Shown here in pieces: positions 19,826-29,959 of a stretch of DNA of 64,000 nucleotides. The stretch covers positions 5,394,001 through 5,458,000 of the forward strand of contig JAUSZU010000001.1 of the NCBI GenBank assembly GCA_030817875.1, in the 5' to 3' direction. The notes under the pieces were generated by a model that was not told where the DNA came from, made no database searches, and was given only the letters and a program-made list of their open reading frames with translations. The stretch comes from Flavobacterium sp. W4I14. GTDB taxonomy: Bacteria; Bacteroidota; Bacteroidia; Sphingobacteriales; Sphingobacteriaceae. The translations under genes were made by a program, and so were the position numbers. How positions within the stretch are numbered: the first letter of the stretch is position 1; every line of letters begins with the position of its first letter.

Positions 19826-20622
19826 AGTTTAACTCGCCCCAACTTTTCCGCTTGATCCATGATCTGCTAATCAGATCCCAATAGAAGCTTTAATTTCATA
19901 AGGAGATTCTTTAGAAATTCATTTCAGATTAACTATAAATAGGCAGGGACATTAGTTTGATCTTTTGCCTATTTTATCTTTATTAACTCCTTCGTCGAAT
20001 AAGAATCCTAAGAAGTTAAAAATAAGTTTACTGATTTCAATAGTTTTTTTAAGAGCGGTCATAGGGTATAGATTTTATTTTCCATAATAATCAAATTTTA
20101 CGTTATGCTTTATGCAAACAAATGATTAAGAAAAAAGTTTGAGTTAATTTTGATTTTTTTTAATCTAGAGATAACTTGGGATTTCATTGGAAAGTTATGT
20201 GAAAGAGGCGTTATGGATTTAAAATTAATCACAAGTAATCTTTTTGTTCTTCAATAAGGTGAACAAATATACTGAATCATGTGGGTGATTAATAGTAATT
20301 TATGTTAATTTAATGTTATGTTTTGGGAATTACTCATTATTTGCTTAACGTTTACAAAAAGTGTATAGTTTTTAGTATGAAGTAGTAAGATTAGGCATGG
20401 AATAGGAGCTAGAAGGGAATATTATATGTTTAATGTATTTTCAGCTATCTAATAGTTAGTATCAAGCAGAGCAAAGATTAATTGATCGCTTTCCGCTATG
20501 AACTTTCCATTTTAAATGGTATTTAAAATGGATCACAAAATAATAGACAAGAAAGCTGAATTAATTGTTTATGGTGTTTTTTGCTTGGCTCCTTTTAGCT
20601 TCTGCTAGAGGCTCATGACTTC
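19826..20622. other. Gene-free AT-rich intergenic region
   Basis: About 0.8 kb without a credible gene on either strand. The only clear structure is an 11-bp perfect inverted repeat with a three-base loop at 20507-20531 (CCATTTTAAAT, GGT, ATTTAAAATGG), about 90 bases beyond the end of dxs on the - strand. It may be debris left by the neighbouring transposon remnant. Confidence 0.6.
20507..20531. repeat. 11-bp perfect inverted repeat downstream of dxs
   Basis: CCATTTTAAAT at 20507-20517 pairs exactly with 20521-20531, loop GGT. It lies downstream of dxs but has no adjacent T run, so terminator function is uncertain. Confidence 0.45.
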
Positions 20623-22551
20623 TTACCCTGCCAAGCTATTCGTCGTTCTCCTCACCGCCACTTTTCTAACCGCCTCAATAATTGCAGTTTTATCATAACC
20701 ACATTCCGCCCAAAGTTCGGCCTGTTCACCATGTTCGATGAACTGGTCTGGAATACCTAAACGGATTACATTGGCTTGGTAACCATTATCGGCAATAAAC
20801 TCTAATACCGCAGAGCCTACCCCACCAGGTAGTGATCCATCTTCTACCGTGATCACGTGCTTATATTTAGCGAACACCTCATTTAACAGCTGCTCATCCA
20901 ATGGTTTCACAAAGCGTAAATCATAATGTGCAGGATAAAAGCCTTCACTATTTAATTCGGCACGTGCTTCAGCGGCAAAATTGCCTACGTGGCCAATAGT
21001 TAATAAAGCCACATCTTCGCCATCGCAGATTTTACGCCCTTTACCAATTTCTAATGCTCTAAATGGCCGCTTCCAATCGGGCATTACACCATTACCGCGA
21101 GGATAACGGATTACAAATGGACCCATGTTTTCTTGTTGAGCCGTAAACATCAGGTTTCGCAGTTCCTCTTCGTTCATTGGAGAAGAAACGACCAAATTTG
21201 GTATACAGCGCATGTAAGCAATATCATAAGCGCCATGGTGTGTTGCACCATCAGCGCCTGCCAAGCCTGCCCTGTCTAAGCAAAAAACTACATTCAATTT
21301 TTGAATGGCTACGTCATGGATCACCTGATCATAGGCCCTTTGCATAAAGCTTGAATAGATGTTACAGAAGGGAACTAATCCTTGTGTCGCTAAACCAGCC
21401 GAGAAAGTCACAGCATGTTGCTCTGCGATACCCACATCGAATGCACGTTTTGGCATCGCTTTCATCATAATATTTAACGATGATCCTGATGGCATAGCAG
21501 GTGTAATACCTACAATTTTATCATTTGCCTCAGCCAGCTCTACCATGGTATGTCCGAAAACATCCTGGTATTTTGGTGGTTGTGGCTTATCTGGAGTGCT
21601 TTTTTTGATTTCACCGGTAATCTTATCGAAAAGACCTGGTGCATGCCACTTGGTCTGATCTTTTTCTGCCAGTGCAAAACCCTTACCTTTTACGGTAACG
21701 CAATGTAAAAGCTTAGGACCAGGAATAGCAGATAAATCTTTTATGGTCTGCGCTAAACGTTTTACATCGTGCCCATCAACAGGACCGAAATACCTAAAGT
21801 TTAAGGCTTCGAATAAATTACTTTGTTTTAGTAAGGTTCCTTTAATGCTCTTTTCTATTTTTTTAACGTACTTATGCGCGTTAGGACCCAGCTTAGAAAG
21901 CCCTGTGAGTACATGAGAAATATCATCACGGAAACGGTTGTACGATTTTGAAATGGTGATGCTGGTTAAATATTCCTTAAGCGCACCCACATTCGGATCG
22001 ATAGACATGCAGTTATCATTCAGGATTACCAGCACATTACTGTTTTCGATACCCGCATGGTTTAATCCTTCAAAAGCCAAGCCAGCTGTCATGGCGCCAT
22101 CGCCGATAACGGCAACGTGTTGCCGATCGGTTTCGCCTTTTAATTGCGAAGCCACTGCCATACCCAAAGCGGCAGAAATGGAAGTAGAGGAATGGCCTAC
22201 GCCAAAGGTATCATACTCACTTTCAGAAATTTTTGGGAAACCGCTAATGCCACCGTATACACGATTGGTATGGAATAAATCCCTACGACCGGTTAATATT
22301 TTATGTCCGTATGCCTGATGGCCTACATCCCAAACCAACTTATCGTAAGGAGTATTTAATGCATAGTGTAAGGCTACTGTTAATTCAACAACACCTAAAC
22401 TGGCGCCAAAATGGCCACCGTTAACACTAACTACATCAATGATATACTGTCGTAATTCCTGGCTTATTTGTTCTAAGTCAGAATCGCTATATTGCTTTAA
22501 ATCAGCGGGATAGTTGATTTTAGATAATAGGGGGCCAGCTTTTACTTGCAT
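20623..22551 (-). CDS. dxs: 1-deoxy-D-xylulose-5-phosphate synthase
   Basis: A 642-residue thiamine-diphosphate transketolase-family enzyme that condenses pyruvate and glyceraldehyde-3-phosphate in the first step of the MEP isoprenoid pathway. The conserved segments are [17 protein letters not shown] (with the catalytic His), the TPP motif [18 protein letters not shown] ending near NDN, and in the pyrimidine domain [15 protein letters not shown] and [12 protein letters not shown]. The start [11 protein letters not shown] at 22551 was preferred to an upstream in-frame codon at 22581. Its isoprenoid product also feeds the undecaprenyl carrier used by the polysaccharide genes. Confidence 0.96.
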   Translation of the reverse strand: MQVKAGPLLSKINYPADLKQYSDSDLEQISQELRQYIIDVVSVNGGHFGASLGVVELTVALHYALNTPYDKLVWDVGHQAYGHKILTGRRDLFHTNRVYGGISGFPKISESEYDTFGVGHSSTSISAALGMAVASQLKGETDRQHVAVIGDGAMTAGLAFEGLNHAGIENSNVLVILNDNCMSIDPNVGALKEYLTSITISKSYNRFRDDISHVLTGLSKLGPNAHKYVKKIEKSIKGTLLKQSNLFEALNFRYFGPVDGHDVKRLAQTIKDLSAIPGPKLLHCVTVKGKGFALAEKDQTKWHAPGLFDKITGEIKKSTPDKPQPPKYQDVFGHTMVELAEANDKIVGITPAMPSGSSLNIMMKAMPKRAFDVGIAEQHAVTFSAGLATQGLVPFCNIYSSFMQRAYDQVIHDVAIQKLNVVFCLDRAGLAGADGATHHGAYDIAYMRCIPNLVVSSPMNEEELRNLMFTAQQENMGPFVIRYPRGNGVMPDWKRPFRALEIGKGRKICDGEDVALLTIGHVGNFAAEARAELNSEGFYPAHYDLRFVKPLDEQLLNEVFAKYKHVITVEDGSLPGGVGSAVLEFIADNGYQANVIRLGIPDQFIEHGEQAELWAECGYDKTAIIEAVRKVAVRRTTNSLAG

Positions 22552-22703
22552 TCGAAATTTATGGTAAAAAACAAGATACAAAGTAAGGCAAATTTGTTTT
22601 AATATAGAAGAGAAAAATACTGGTTTATTATTGAGCGTTAAGCGATTGGCGTTGAGGGGTTAGCGGATGTAGGTTAAGGGTTAGGGTTTAGTAGTTAAGA
22701 TTG

Positions 22704-22732
22704 TTTGGGACTAAAAATTTTCATTATGTTTG
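22704..22732 (+). promoter_or_regulatory. Predicted promoter of scpA
   Basis: TTTG at 22704-22707 and TATGTTTG at 22725-22732 fit the Bacteroidetes TTTG / TAnnTTTG consensus with a 17-base spacer. The ATG follows 9 bases after the box, giving a leader of only a few bases. Confidence 0.6.
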
Positions 22733-22741
22733 TCTGTACAC

Positions 22742-23485
22742 ATGCAGGCAGAGAATTTTGAAATAAAACTTCCGGTATTCGAAGGCCCCTTCGATTTGTT
22801 GCTGTTCTTTATAGAGCGGGACGAACTCAATATCCAGGATGTGGAGATTGCCAAAATTACCAACGACTTTTTAGCCTATATTCATCAGCTCCTTGCTTTA
22901 AATGTCGAAGTAGCCAGCGAATTTATTTTAGTGGCTGCAACCTTGATGCGCATTAAGTCTAAAATGCTTTTGCCAAGGATTGAGGTTGATGAAGCAGGAA
23001 ATGAAATTAACGCTGAACAAGACCTGATCGCGAGGCTTATAGCCTATAAGCAATTTAAATCGGTCGCAGAAGAAATGAAAGTTTTTGAAGAGGAACGCTT
23101 TAAACAAGATCAACGGGGTAATATTGCATATGATTTAACCCTGGCTGCTGCATCTTCCAGTCACCAGGATGAACTTTTATCATTGGATCTCTATAAACTT
23201 TTAACCGTTTACCACCGAACGATGCAGAAATATGAACTGCGCAGCGAAGAGGTTAAACACACCGTGGTACAATATCCGTATACTATAGAACAACAAAAAC
23301 ACTTTATTGCTAATCTGCTCGATATCAATAAACAGATCGATTTTGCTTTGGTGCTTAAAAATTCGGAGAATAAAGTGCATTTCGTTTATAATTTCCTGGC
23401 TATTTTAGAAATGTTGCAGCAACAAATCGTAGAGATAACCATTGGGAGCGGCTTTAACAACTTTAATGTGAAAGCATTATCCTAA
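22742..23485 (+). CDS. scpA: Segregation and condensation protein A
   Basis: A 247-residue kleisin, the SMC-partner subunit of the chromosome condensin complex. The N-terminal motif [28 protein letters not shown] is the hallmark that binds the SMC neck. [20 protein letters not shown] follows, and the C-terminal winged helix lies around residues 180-247. ATG 22742 is preferred to the TTG at 22730, which lies inside a promoter box. No scpB is visible beside it. Confidence 0.93.
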   Translation: MQAENFEIKLPVFEGPFDLLLFFIERDELNIQDVEIAKITNDFLAYIHQLLALNVEVASEFILVAATLMRIKSKMLLPRIEVDEAGNEINAEQDLIARLIAYKQFKSVAEEMKVFEEERFKQDQRGNIAYDLTLAAASSSHQDELLSLDLYKLLTVYHRTMQKYELRSEEVKHTVVQYPYTIEQQKHFIANLLDINKQIDFALVLKNSENKVHFVYNFLAILEMLQQQIVEITIGSGFNNFNVKALS

Positions 23486-23512
23486 TACGGCCTAAATTAA
23501 ATTTGAATTTCT

Positions 23513-23520
23513 TACTTTTG
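23513..23520 (+). promoter_or_regulatory. Predicted -7 box of glyA
   Basis: TACTTTTG matches TAnnTTTG and lies 25 bases before the first ATG. This rules out the TTG at 23503, which lies upstream of the box, as the start. No good -33 TTTG is present at the usual distance. Confidence 0.5.
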
Positions 23521-23547
23521 CCAAAAAAATACAAACCTCATATAATG

Positions 23548-24819
23548 ATGACACGCGACAACCAAATTTTTGAACTTATTGATAAGGAGTTAAACCGCCA
23601 AGAGCATGGTTTAGAGCTTATTGCATCAGAAAACTTTGTAAGCAAGCAGGTGATGGAAGCTGCCGGATCGGTACTAACCAACAAATATGCTGAAGGCTTA
23701 CCAGGAAAACGTTACTATGGCGGTTGTCAGGTAGTGGATGTAGTAGAGCAGATTGCTATCGATAGAGCAAAAGAGTTGTTCGGTGCAGCATGGGTAAACG
23801 TTCAGCCGCACTCTGGCGCACAAGCTAACGCAGCAGTAATGCTTGCCGTTTTGCAGCCAGGTGATAAAATATTAGGATTTGATCTTTCTCATGGAGGCCA
23901 TTTAACGCATGGTTCGCCTGTTAACTTTTCGGGTAAACTATACCAGCCTTTATTTTATGGAGTTGAAAGAGAAACCGGATTAATTGACTATAAAAAATTA
24001 GAAGAAGTTGCTTTAGCTGAAAAACCAAAATTAATTATCTGCGGTGCATCTGCTTATTCCCGCGAGTGGGATTACGCTTTTATCCGTGCAGTAGCTGATA
24101 AAATCGGTGCTTTGGTTTTAGCTGATATTTCTCACCCTGCAGGTTTAATCGCAAAAGGATTGTTGGCCAACCCACTTCCACATTGCCATATTGTAACCAC
24201 TACTACCCACAAAACTTTACGTGGTCCACGTGGAGGCATGATTATGATGGGACAGGATTTCGAAAATCCATGGGGATTAAAAACACCTAAAGGCGAAATC
24301 CGTTTAATGAGTAACCTGCTTGATATGGCGGTTTTCCCTGGTACGCAAGGCGGCCCGTTAGAGCATATTATTGCGGCTAAAGCAATTGCTTTTGGCGAAG
24401 CTTTAAGCGAGGAGTACGGAACATACATTAAACAAGTTGCGGCTAACGCACAGGCAATGGCCAAAGCATTTGTAGCTAAAGGATATGGTATTATTTCTGG
24501 TGGTACAGACAACCACTTGATGCTGATCGATCTTCGAAATAAAAATATTACTGGTAAAGTAGCTGAAAATGCTTTAGAGAAAGCAGAAATTACAGTAAAC
24601 AAAAACATGGTTCCTTTCGATGATAAATCGCCATTTGTAACTTCTGGTATCCGTGTAGGTACTGCCGCAATTACGACGCGTGGTTTAAAAGAAACTGAAA
24701 TGGAAAAAATAGTTGATTTAATCGATCAGGTTTTAACCAATCCTGAAGATGAGGCTAACCTGAATAGTGTAAAAGATGAAGTGATTAAATTGGTAAGTGC
24801 TTTCCCACTTTATAAATAA
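23548..24819 (+). CDS. glyA: Serine hydroxymethyltransferase
   Basis: A 423-residue PLP enzyme that converts serine and tetrahydrofolate to glycine and methylene-THF. Seen motifs are [56 protein letters not shown] and the PLP-lysine segment [14 protein letters not shown]. Two adjacent ATGs (23545 and 23548) could start it; the second gives the usual [11 protein letters not shown]. It is followed by a strong terminator and then glmS, so it is probably monocistronic. Confidence 0.97.
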   Translation: MTRDNQIFELIDKELNRQEHGLELIASENFVSKQVMEAAGSVLTNKYAEGLPGKRYYGGCQVVDVVEQIAIDRAKELFGAAWVNVQPHSGAQANAAVMLAVLQPGDKILGFDLSHGGHLTHGSPVNFSGKLYQPLFYGVERETGLIDYKKLEEVALAEKPKLIICGASAYSREWDYAFIRAVADKIGALVLADISHPAGLIAKGLLANPLPHCHIVTTTTHKTLRGPRGGMIMMGQDFENPWGLKTPKGEIRLMSNLLDMAVFPGTQGGPLEHIIAAKAIAFGEALSEEYGTYIKQVAANAQAMAKAFVAKGYGIISGGTDNHLMLIDLRNKNITGKVAENALEKAEITVNKNMVPFDDKSPFVTSGIRVGTAAITTRGLKETEMEKIVDLIDQVLTNPEDEANLNSVKDEVIKLVSAFPLYK

Positions 24820-24856
24820 AATTATACACCAAGCCCCTTTGGGCTACAATAGCATG

Positions 24857-24887
24857 AGCAGCTACATTAATCTGTAGCTGCTTTTTT
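24857..24887 (+). terminator. Rho-independent terminator of glyA
   Basis: Stem AGCAGCTAC (24857-24865), loop ATTAATCT, stem GTAGCTGCT (24874-24882), then a T run. The terminator after glmS at 26833 is almost identical, loop included. Confidence 0.88.
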
Positions 24888-24936
24888 GTGAAGTAAGTTT
24901 ATCGGCTTTTTTTCTTTAAAGCAAACGTTTGTTTTA

Positions 24937-24944
24937 TATATTTG
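24937..24944 (+). promoter_or_regulatory. Predicted -7 box of glmS
   Basis: TATATTTG matches TAnnTTTG, 26 bases before the glmS ATG. A -33 match at normal distance is weak. No glmS ribozyme-like sequence is apparent in the short leader. Confidence 0.5.
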
Positions 24945-24969
24945 AGCCAAATTAATGTAATATAAACTT

Positions 24970-26808
24970 ATGTGTGGAATAGTAGGCTATATTGGTTACA
25001 GAGAAGCGTGGCCAATTGTACTGAAGGGTCTTAAAAGATTAGAATATCGCGGTTATGATAGCGCTGGCATTGCGTTGATGAATAACAGTGGCGATCATAT
25101 TTATAAAAAAGCCGGAAAAGTGGCCGTTTTGGAAGAATTTGCTGAGACTCAGGATAAAACGGGCAGTATTGGCATGGGGCATACACGTTGGGCTACCCAC
25201 GGTGTTCCATCTGACCGTAATTCCCATCCACATACTTCAAATAATGGTAAACTTTCTATCATACATAATGGGATCATCGAAAATTACGCTACGCTAAAGG
25301 AAGAATTGACTAGCCGAGGGCACGAATTTAAAAGTGATACTGATACGGAAGTGCTTATCCATCTGATTGAGGAAATTCAAAAAATCGAGCAGATTGACCT
25401 TTTGGAAGCCGTTCGTTTGGCTTTGCACGAAGTAAATGGGGCTTACGCCATCGTTATTATGGATAAAGAGCACCCAGATCGTTTAATTGCCGCGAGGAAG
25501 GGAAGTCCGATGGTAATTGGTGTCGGAGCCGGAGAATATTTTATTGCCTCTGATGCTACACCGATTATTGAATACACTAAAAACGTAATTTACTTAAAGG
25601 ATGGTGAAATCGCACTGATTACCAGAGAAGATCTATTGATCAAACAACTAGATAACGTGATCCAAACCCCGTTAATTCAAGAATTGGAGTTAAAACTCGA
25701 AATGTTGGAGAAAGGTGGCTTTGATCACTTTATGCTTAAAGAAATTTATGAGCAGCCACGTTCGATTAAAGATTGTATGCGTGGACGTATTTATCCTGAA
25801 GAAGGAAAAGTTCAGCTTGGCGGGATCAAAGAATTTGCAGAGAAATTAAAAAATATAGACCGGATCATTATTGTGGCCTGCGGAACATCGTGGCATGCAG
25901 GTTTGGTTGGCGAATACCTGATCGAAGAATATGCCCGTATTCCTGTAGAAGTGGAGTATGCTTCAGAATTCAGATACCGAAATCCAATTATCACCGAAAA
26001 AGATGTAGTAATTGCCATTTCACAATCCGGCGAAACTGCCGATACCATGGCGGCCATCGAGATGGCTAAAGAACGCGGGGCAACTATTTTTGGAATCTGT
26101 AATGTTGCGGGAGCATCCATCCCACGTTTAACCCATGCAGGTGTTTATACCCATGCGGGTCCAGAAATTGGCGTAGCCTCAACAAAAGCATTTACTGCCC
26201 AGGTAACGGTTTTAACCTTGATGGCCTTTTATATGGCGCAGCAAAAAGGGACCATTACCACCTCAAAATTAATTGAACTTTTAACCGAACTGGATCATAT
26301 CCCTGAAAAAATTCAGGTTGCTTTAGAATCGAACGATCTGATTAAAGAGGTTGCAGAAAAGATAAAAGATTCTACCAACTGTTTGTTCTTGGGGAGAGGT
26401 AGCGGTTTCCCTGTGGCTTTAGAAGGTGCCTTAAAACTTAAGGAAATTTCTTATATCCATGCAGAGGGTTATCCTGCAGCAGAAATGAAACATGGACCTA
26501 TCGCTTTAATTGATGAAGAAATGCCAGTGGTTTTTATTGCTACGCAGAATTCATCATACGAAAAAGTGATCAGCAATATACAAGAAGTAAAAGCAAGAAA
26601 AGGTAAGGTGATTGCGATTGTAACCCAGGGCGATACCGAGGTGAAGAAAATGGCCGATTACTGTATCGAAATTCCTGATGCCAATGAAGCCTTTTTACCA
26701 CTTATAGCAACTATTCCGCTTCAGTTATTATCGTATCATATTGCAGTAATGCGTGGTTGTAATGTAGACCAGCCTAGAAACTTAGCTAAATCGGTAACAG
26801 TAGAATAA
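24970..26808 (+). CDS. glmS: Glutamine--fructose-6-phosphate aminotransferase (isomerising)
   Basis: A 612-residue enzyme making glucosamine-6-phosphate, the entry to UDP-GlcNAc for peptidoglycan, LPS and the polysaccharide cluster upstream. Cys2 in MCGIVGYIG is the glutaminase nucleophile. RLEYRGYDSAG and GMGHTRWATHG continue the glutaminase domain (about 1-240). Two SIS domains follow (ACGTSWHAG, SQSGETADT, STKAFTAQ), and the C-terminus is the canonical PRNLAKSVTVE. Length and motifs are normal. Its own promoter box and terminator suggest it is transcribed alone. Confidence 0.98.
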   Translation: MCGIVGYIGYREAWPIVLKGLKRLEYRGYDSAGIALMNNSGDHIYKKAGKVAVLEEFAETQDKTGSIGMGHTRWATHGVPSDRNSHPHTSNNGKLSIIHNGIIENYATLKEELTSRGHEFKSDTDTEVLIHLIEEIQKIEQIDLLEAVRLALHEVNGAYAIVIMDKEHPDRLIAARKGSPMVIGVGAGEYFIASDATPIIEYTKNVIYLKDGEIALITREDLLIKQLDNVIQTPLIQELELKLEMLEKGGFDHFMLKEIYEQPRSIKDCMRGRIYPEEGKVQLGGIKEFAEKLKNIDRIIIVACGTSWHAGLVGEYLIEEYARIPVEVEYASEFRYRNPIITEKDVVIAISQSGETADTMAAIEMAKERGATIFGICNVAGASIPRLTHAGVYTHAGPEIGVASTKAFTAQVTVLTLMAFYMAQQKGTITTSKLIELLTELDHIPEKIQVALESNDLIKEVAEKIKDSTNCLFLGRGSGFPVALEGALKLKEISYIHAEGYPAAEMKHGPIALIDEEMPVVFIATQNSSYEKVISNIQEVKARKGKVIAIVTQGDTEVKKMADYCIEIPDANEAFLPLIATIPLQLLSYHIAVMRGCNVDQPRNLAKSVTVE

Positions 26809-26832
26809 TTTTATAATAAAACAAATAAATAG

Positions 26833-26863
26833 AGCAGTTACATTAATTTGTAGCTGCTTTTTT
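26833..26863 (+). terminator. Rho-independent terminator of glmS
   Basis: Stem AGCAGTTAC (26833-26841), loop ATTAATTT, stem GTAGCTGCT (26850-26858) with one G-T pair, then a T run. It is nearly the same sequence as the glyA terminator. Confidence 0.88.
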
Positions 26864-27209
26864 GATTATAGGCGTATTTAAATACCGACTTTGTTAACTA
26901 AGCCCGATTGAAGGATGCCGTTTCATCTATATGTTTTTAATATTAATAAATTAAAACGGCAAGAGGAAAAGCGGGGCTGCAGGCTGCCATAGGCACCAAT
27001 GCTAATTTTCTAAAGAAATAAATCTTATTGGAGATTAAAGCGATGTTAAAAATAGCCTAAAAATTGAGTGGTAATCCTATAATCTTGGTAAAAAGTAAAG
27101 GGCCGATATTCTTTAGAAGAAATATCGACCCTTACCATCTAAATTAACGCTCTCGAATATATAAACGGAGATTATCGCCATTTTGTTTTGAGAAAATAAA
27201 AAAAATAAG
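26864..27209. other. Intergenic region between convergent glmS and lipoprotein genes
   Basis: About 345 bases with no credible gene. It contains the - strand terminator at 27098-27133. The part from 26940 to 27010 is GC-richer than its surroundings and may be a degenerate interspersed element. Confidence 0.5.
27098..27133 (-). terminator. Terminator hairpin of the beta-helix-like lipoprotein gene
   Basis: AAGGGCCGATATT at 27098-27110 pairs with 27121-27133 with one mismatch, over a 10-base loop. Read on the - strand the hairpin is followed by TTTACTTTTT, consistent with termination of the gene ending at 27210. Confidence 0.75.
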
Positions 27210-28583
27210 TTATTTCTCGTAACTGCCTAAGGTTGAGGGGTAAATTCTTGCATTTCCTTTCGCATCCTGGCTAAGGTAATTAAAGAAATATGGATCAGTG
27301 TTTAAATCAGTTCCCTTTTTTCTGACGATGCTACTGGGAGATACTCCAAAATCTTCTAGATCTTGATTAATGAAAAGAGGGTTGGTATTTAAAATATTGC
27401 CATTGCTGCTGTAAGCGCTGTTGGTAGATCGGATTAAATTGCTCCATAAATTGAACTGCACTATTGCAGACGTTTTCTTTTGGATATCCAGTTCATTCGT
27501 TAAACTCCCCCATATGATATTATTGGTTAAATCTACCTGAAGTTTGTTATAGGCATTTGCCGATAAATAATCTGAAAAACTCAGGGAGGCAGTTTTACGT
27601 GGAAAATTTGAGTTATAAGCAGCAAAAGTATTCTGTTTTAAGTTGTAATTTCCTCCCCCTACCGCATATATTAAATAATTCCCGCAGTTATACATCACAT
27701 TGTTAAATGCAAGCAGTTCCGAATGGTACCCAATATAAGCGGCCACCTGCATATTTTTAATAATACTATTGCTTAAAATTAATTTGGGGTTATTGTTAAT
27801 AGACAAAGAATCGGAAGTAATGCCGACAGACGCATTTTTGATGATCGCATTTTTAATAAGCCCATTTCCGGTTCGTTTTAAGAAAATCCCTTTCCATTGT
27901 CCGGGCTCATCGCTATATATAAGTTCCAGCCTATCGCTACAAAATAGTACAGGTTCGGTAAGGTTGCCATTAACCACTAAGTTCCCTTCTATGTTTAAAT
28001 TGGCATCCTTGTGGAAATAAATTTTAGTTCCAGGTTGGATGGTTAGTGAGCCCCCGCTCTTAACAGTTAACGATCCATTAATAATATAAGGTAAAGCTTT
28101 TGTCCAGATGGTATTGGCATTAATTGTCGATTCATTAACAAATACAGCATTCTGCCCATAAGCTAAAAGTTGAATCACCTGTTTATTCCCATTTGTATTT
28201 AATATGATAGAATCCTGAACCAGAAAGGGCAGATTAGTTGAATTTGGGTTGATCGAAACTTTGACAAAAAGGTTTATAGAATCCCTACCGTTTATAATGA
28301 GATCATTTTTGCTCTGTGTTTGTTCACCGTTAATGTTAATGCTAAAAGCCGAAGTATTGCCACCTGATAATCTGATTTCGGAAACTTTAACTGCATCATT
28401 GTTCCGGTTAACGATCTTTATTCTTTTAGTAGTTGATCCTACCGAAGTAAAAATGGTATCAAATAATACTTCTTTATTAGATATATTTAGTTTGGCATTC
28501 GGATCTGTGGTTATACGCTCCCCTTTCCGACAAGCTGAACCAAAGAATAAAATTAAAAGCACTAAACCAATATTTAAACGCAT
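27210..28583 (-). CDS. Lipoprotein with predicted parallel beta-helix region
   Basis: A 457-residue lipoprotein: MRLNIGLVLLILFFGSAC has a SAC lipobox, so the mature protein begins at Cys18. Residues about 30-145 look like an immunoglobulin-like domain (LFDTIFTSVGSTTKRIKIVNRN). From about 170 the sequence becomes short repeated strands (GSLTVKSGGSLTIQPGTKIYF, LNIEGNLVVNGN, IKNASVGITSDSLSINN), as in right-handed beta-helices. No catalytic motif is recognised and the function is unknown. A promoter box directly precedes its ATG. Confidence 0.75.
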   Translation of the reverse strand: MRLNIGLVLLILFFGSACRKGERITTDPNAKLNISNKEVLFDTIFTSVGSTTKRIKIVNRNNDAVKVSEIRLSGGNTSAFSININGEQTQSKNDLIINGRDSINLFVKVSINPNSTNLPFLVQDSIILNTNGNKQVIQLLAYGQNAVFVNESTINANTIWTKALPYIINGSLTVKSGGSLTIQPGTKIYFHKDANLNIEGNLVVNGNLTEPVLFCSDRLELIYSDEPGQWKGIFLKRTGNGLIKNAIIKNASVGITSDSLSINNNPKLILSNSIIKNMQVAAYIGYHSELLAFNNVMYNCGNYLIYAVGGGNYNLKQNTFAAYNSNFPRKTASLSFSDYLSANAYNKLQVDLTNNIIWGSLTNELDIQKKTSAIVQFNLWSNLIRSTNSAYSSNGNILNTNPLFINQDLEDFGVSPSSIVRKKGTDLNTDPYFFNYLSQDAKGNARIYPSTLGSYEK

Positions 28584-28587
28584 AAAT

Positions 28588-28618
28588 CAAACTTAGAAAA
28601 ATGTTTGGCTACTTACAA
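28588..28618 (-). promoter_or_regulatory. Predicted promoter of the beta-helix-like lipoprotein gene
   Basis: On the - strand TAAGTTTG (28595-28588) lies 4 bases before the ATG at 28583, with a TTG at 28618-28616 at about the normal -33 distance. The transcript would start at or next to the ATG. Confidence 0.5.
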
Positions 28619-28643
28619 TAGCGCTTAAACCGTGTAACAGTAA

Positions 28644-29342
28644 TTATTCTGCAAAGGCAAGCGCCGCAATGCTCACTTTTGCCGCCCCAATAGCTAAGAG
28701 TGTATTGGCGCAGGCTTCAAGCGTTGCCCCGGTAGTAATTACATCATCAACCAGTAAAATATGTTTGCCGATTATATCTCCAGCAGAATTTACCTGAAAA
28801 ACATCTTTCATGTTTTCATAACGGTTATATCTGCTTTTTTTAGTTTGGCTCTCTGTTGAAGTATTTCGGATAAGGTGATGTTCGCTAACATGGATTCCCA
28901 TTTGCGCTGCAATTCCTTCTGCAATAAAGCTGCTTTGGTTATACCCTCTGCTTTTATATTTTTTACCATGCAAAGGAACTGGGATAACCATGTTGATATC
29001 CTGGTAAAGAATTCCGGTTTTTAGCCGCTCGCCCAGCATATTGCCCAATAGTACCCCAACATCGGTTCTACCATTGTATTTTAAGTTGTGGATTAAGTTT
29101 TGAACTTTCGCTCCTTTTCTAAAATACAACATGGCCATTGCAGCATTAAGTGGTAAGCGGCCCCATAATTGCTTGGCAACTCTATTGTCTGCATATTGGT
29201 GATAGTCTGTAAAAGGAAGGTCGTGTAAGCATTTTAAACAAATCAATTGTTCATAGCGAAACAAAGAATTGCCACATGCATTGCATAAATTTGGGAATAG
29301 CAGTCCAAATAAATCAGAAGTCCATTGTTTAACCAAAAGCAT
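28644..29342 (-). CDS. ComF-family phosphoribosyltransferase-like protein
   Basis: A 232-residue ComF/GntX-type protein. The N-terminal zinc finger is CNACGN and CLKC (four cysteines near residues 20-40). The C-terminal type I phosphoribosyltransferase domain has the PRPP-binding motif LLVDDVITTGATLEAC near residue 200 and VIPVPLHGKKYKSRGYNQS before it. ComF proteins are linked to DNA uptake in some bacteria, but in this lineage the role is not defined. The 60-base gap to the lipoprotein gene downstream makes co-transcription possible. Confidence 0.88.
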   Translation of the reverse strand: MLLVKQWTSDLFGLLFPNLCNACGNSLFRYEQLICLKCLHDLPFTDYHQYADNRVAKQLWGRLPLNAAMAMLYFRKGAKVQNLIHNLKYNGRTDVGVLLGNMLGERLKTGILYQDINMVIPVPLHGKKYKSRGYNQSSFIAEGIAAQMGIHVSEHHLIRNTSTESQTKKSRYNRYENMKDVFQVNSAGDIIGKHILLVDDVITTGATLEACANTLLAIGAAKVSIAALAFAE

Positions 29343-29722
29343 CTAACTAATTTATAAAATATTTTTGACTTCCGAAGTTTAAAAGAGAATGGCTGGTAAG
29401 GATATCTTTGGACGTTTACTTATAATATATAGCTTGCGATTTTTTGAAAAGCAGTGTTAGTGCTACTATATAGGTGTGTTCTCGCCATCCGTTCCAAAGC
29501 CCCGGTTCGTTCCTCACCTTCGGGTTTTCCATTGCAATCGGGTTTATCTGGTAGAGTCTTGCGAAGTTTTAAACGGCAGTGAGCGGAAGAAAAAACTTCG
29601 GAAGCCTAAGGGCGGAGGAGTGCCAAACAGTCAATCGCCCAAAAAGTTTTGGTTTGTGCAACATTTTTTCTCGTTGAAAACCATTGTGTTACCTCAAGTC
29701 CTGCAGCCATTGTTAAAAAAGC

Positions 29723-29753
29723 TTTGGATATGCATTAAAAATCCCTACTTTTG
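29723..29753 (+). promoter_or_regulatory. rRNA operon promoter P1
   Basis: TTTG at 29723-29726, 19-base spacer, TACTTTTG at 29746-29753. A full match to the Bacteroidetes housekeeping promoter. Confidence 0.75.
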
Positions 29754-29831
29754 CATCCCGCTTCGGAGGAAGGGATCAGGTTGAAAAGATGGCAGAGCGA
29801 TAAGGAGGGCAGGATTTATTTTAAAATAAAT

Positions 29832-29862
29832 ATTGCTAAAGCGGAAAAGATTGCTACCTTTG
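29832..29862 (+). promoter_or_regulatory. rRNA operon promoter P2
   Basis: ATTG at 29832-29835, 19-base spacer, TACCTTTG at 29855-29862. Confidence 0.7.
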
Positions 29863-29959
29863 CAGCCCGGATCGGAAGAACGGGAAGCTGAACAGGATCA
29901 GCGTATTGAAATAAGGGAAAAGGGATAAAAGAAAGGCTAAAAAAATAAAATTTATTTTA

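Noticed and set aside
24132-24608. A 158-codon open frame on the - strand opposite glyA
   Set aside because: It lies fully inside a highly conserved enzyme gene and has no domain; it arises from the codon bias of the sense strand.
24888-24969. glmS ribozyme or other riboswitch before glmS
   Set aside because: The leader after the promoter box is only about 20 bases, too short, and no ribozyme core is seen.
29476-29784. A 102-codon open frame upstream of the rRNA operon
   Set aside because: It runs through the first rRNA promoter, has no recognisable domain, an unusual composition (Pro, Lys, Cys, Phe rich) and lies in a repeat-like region.
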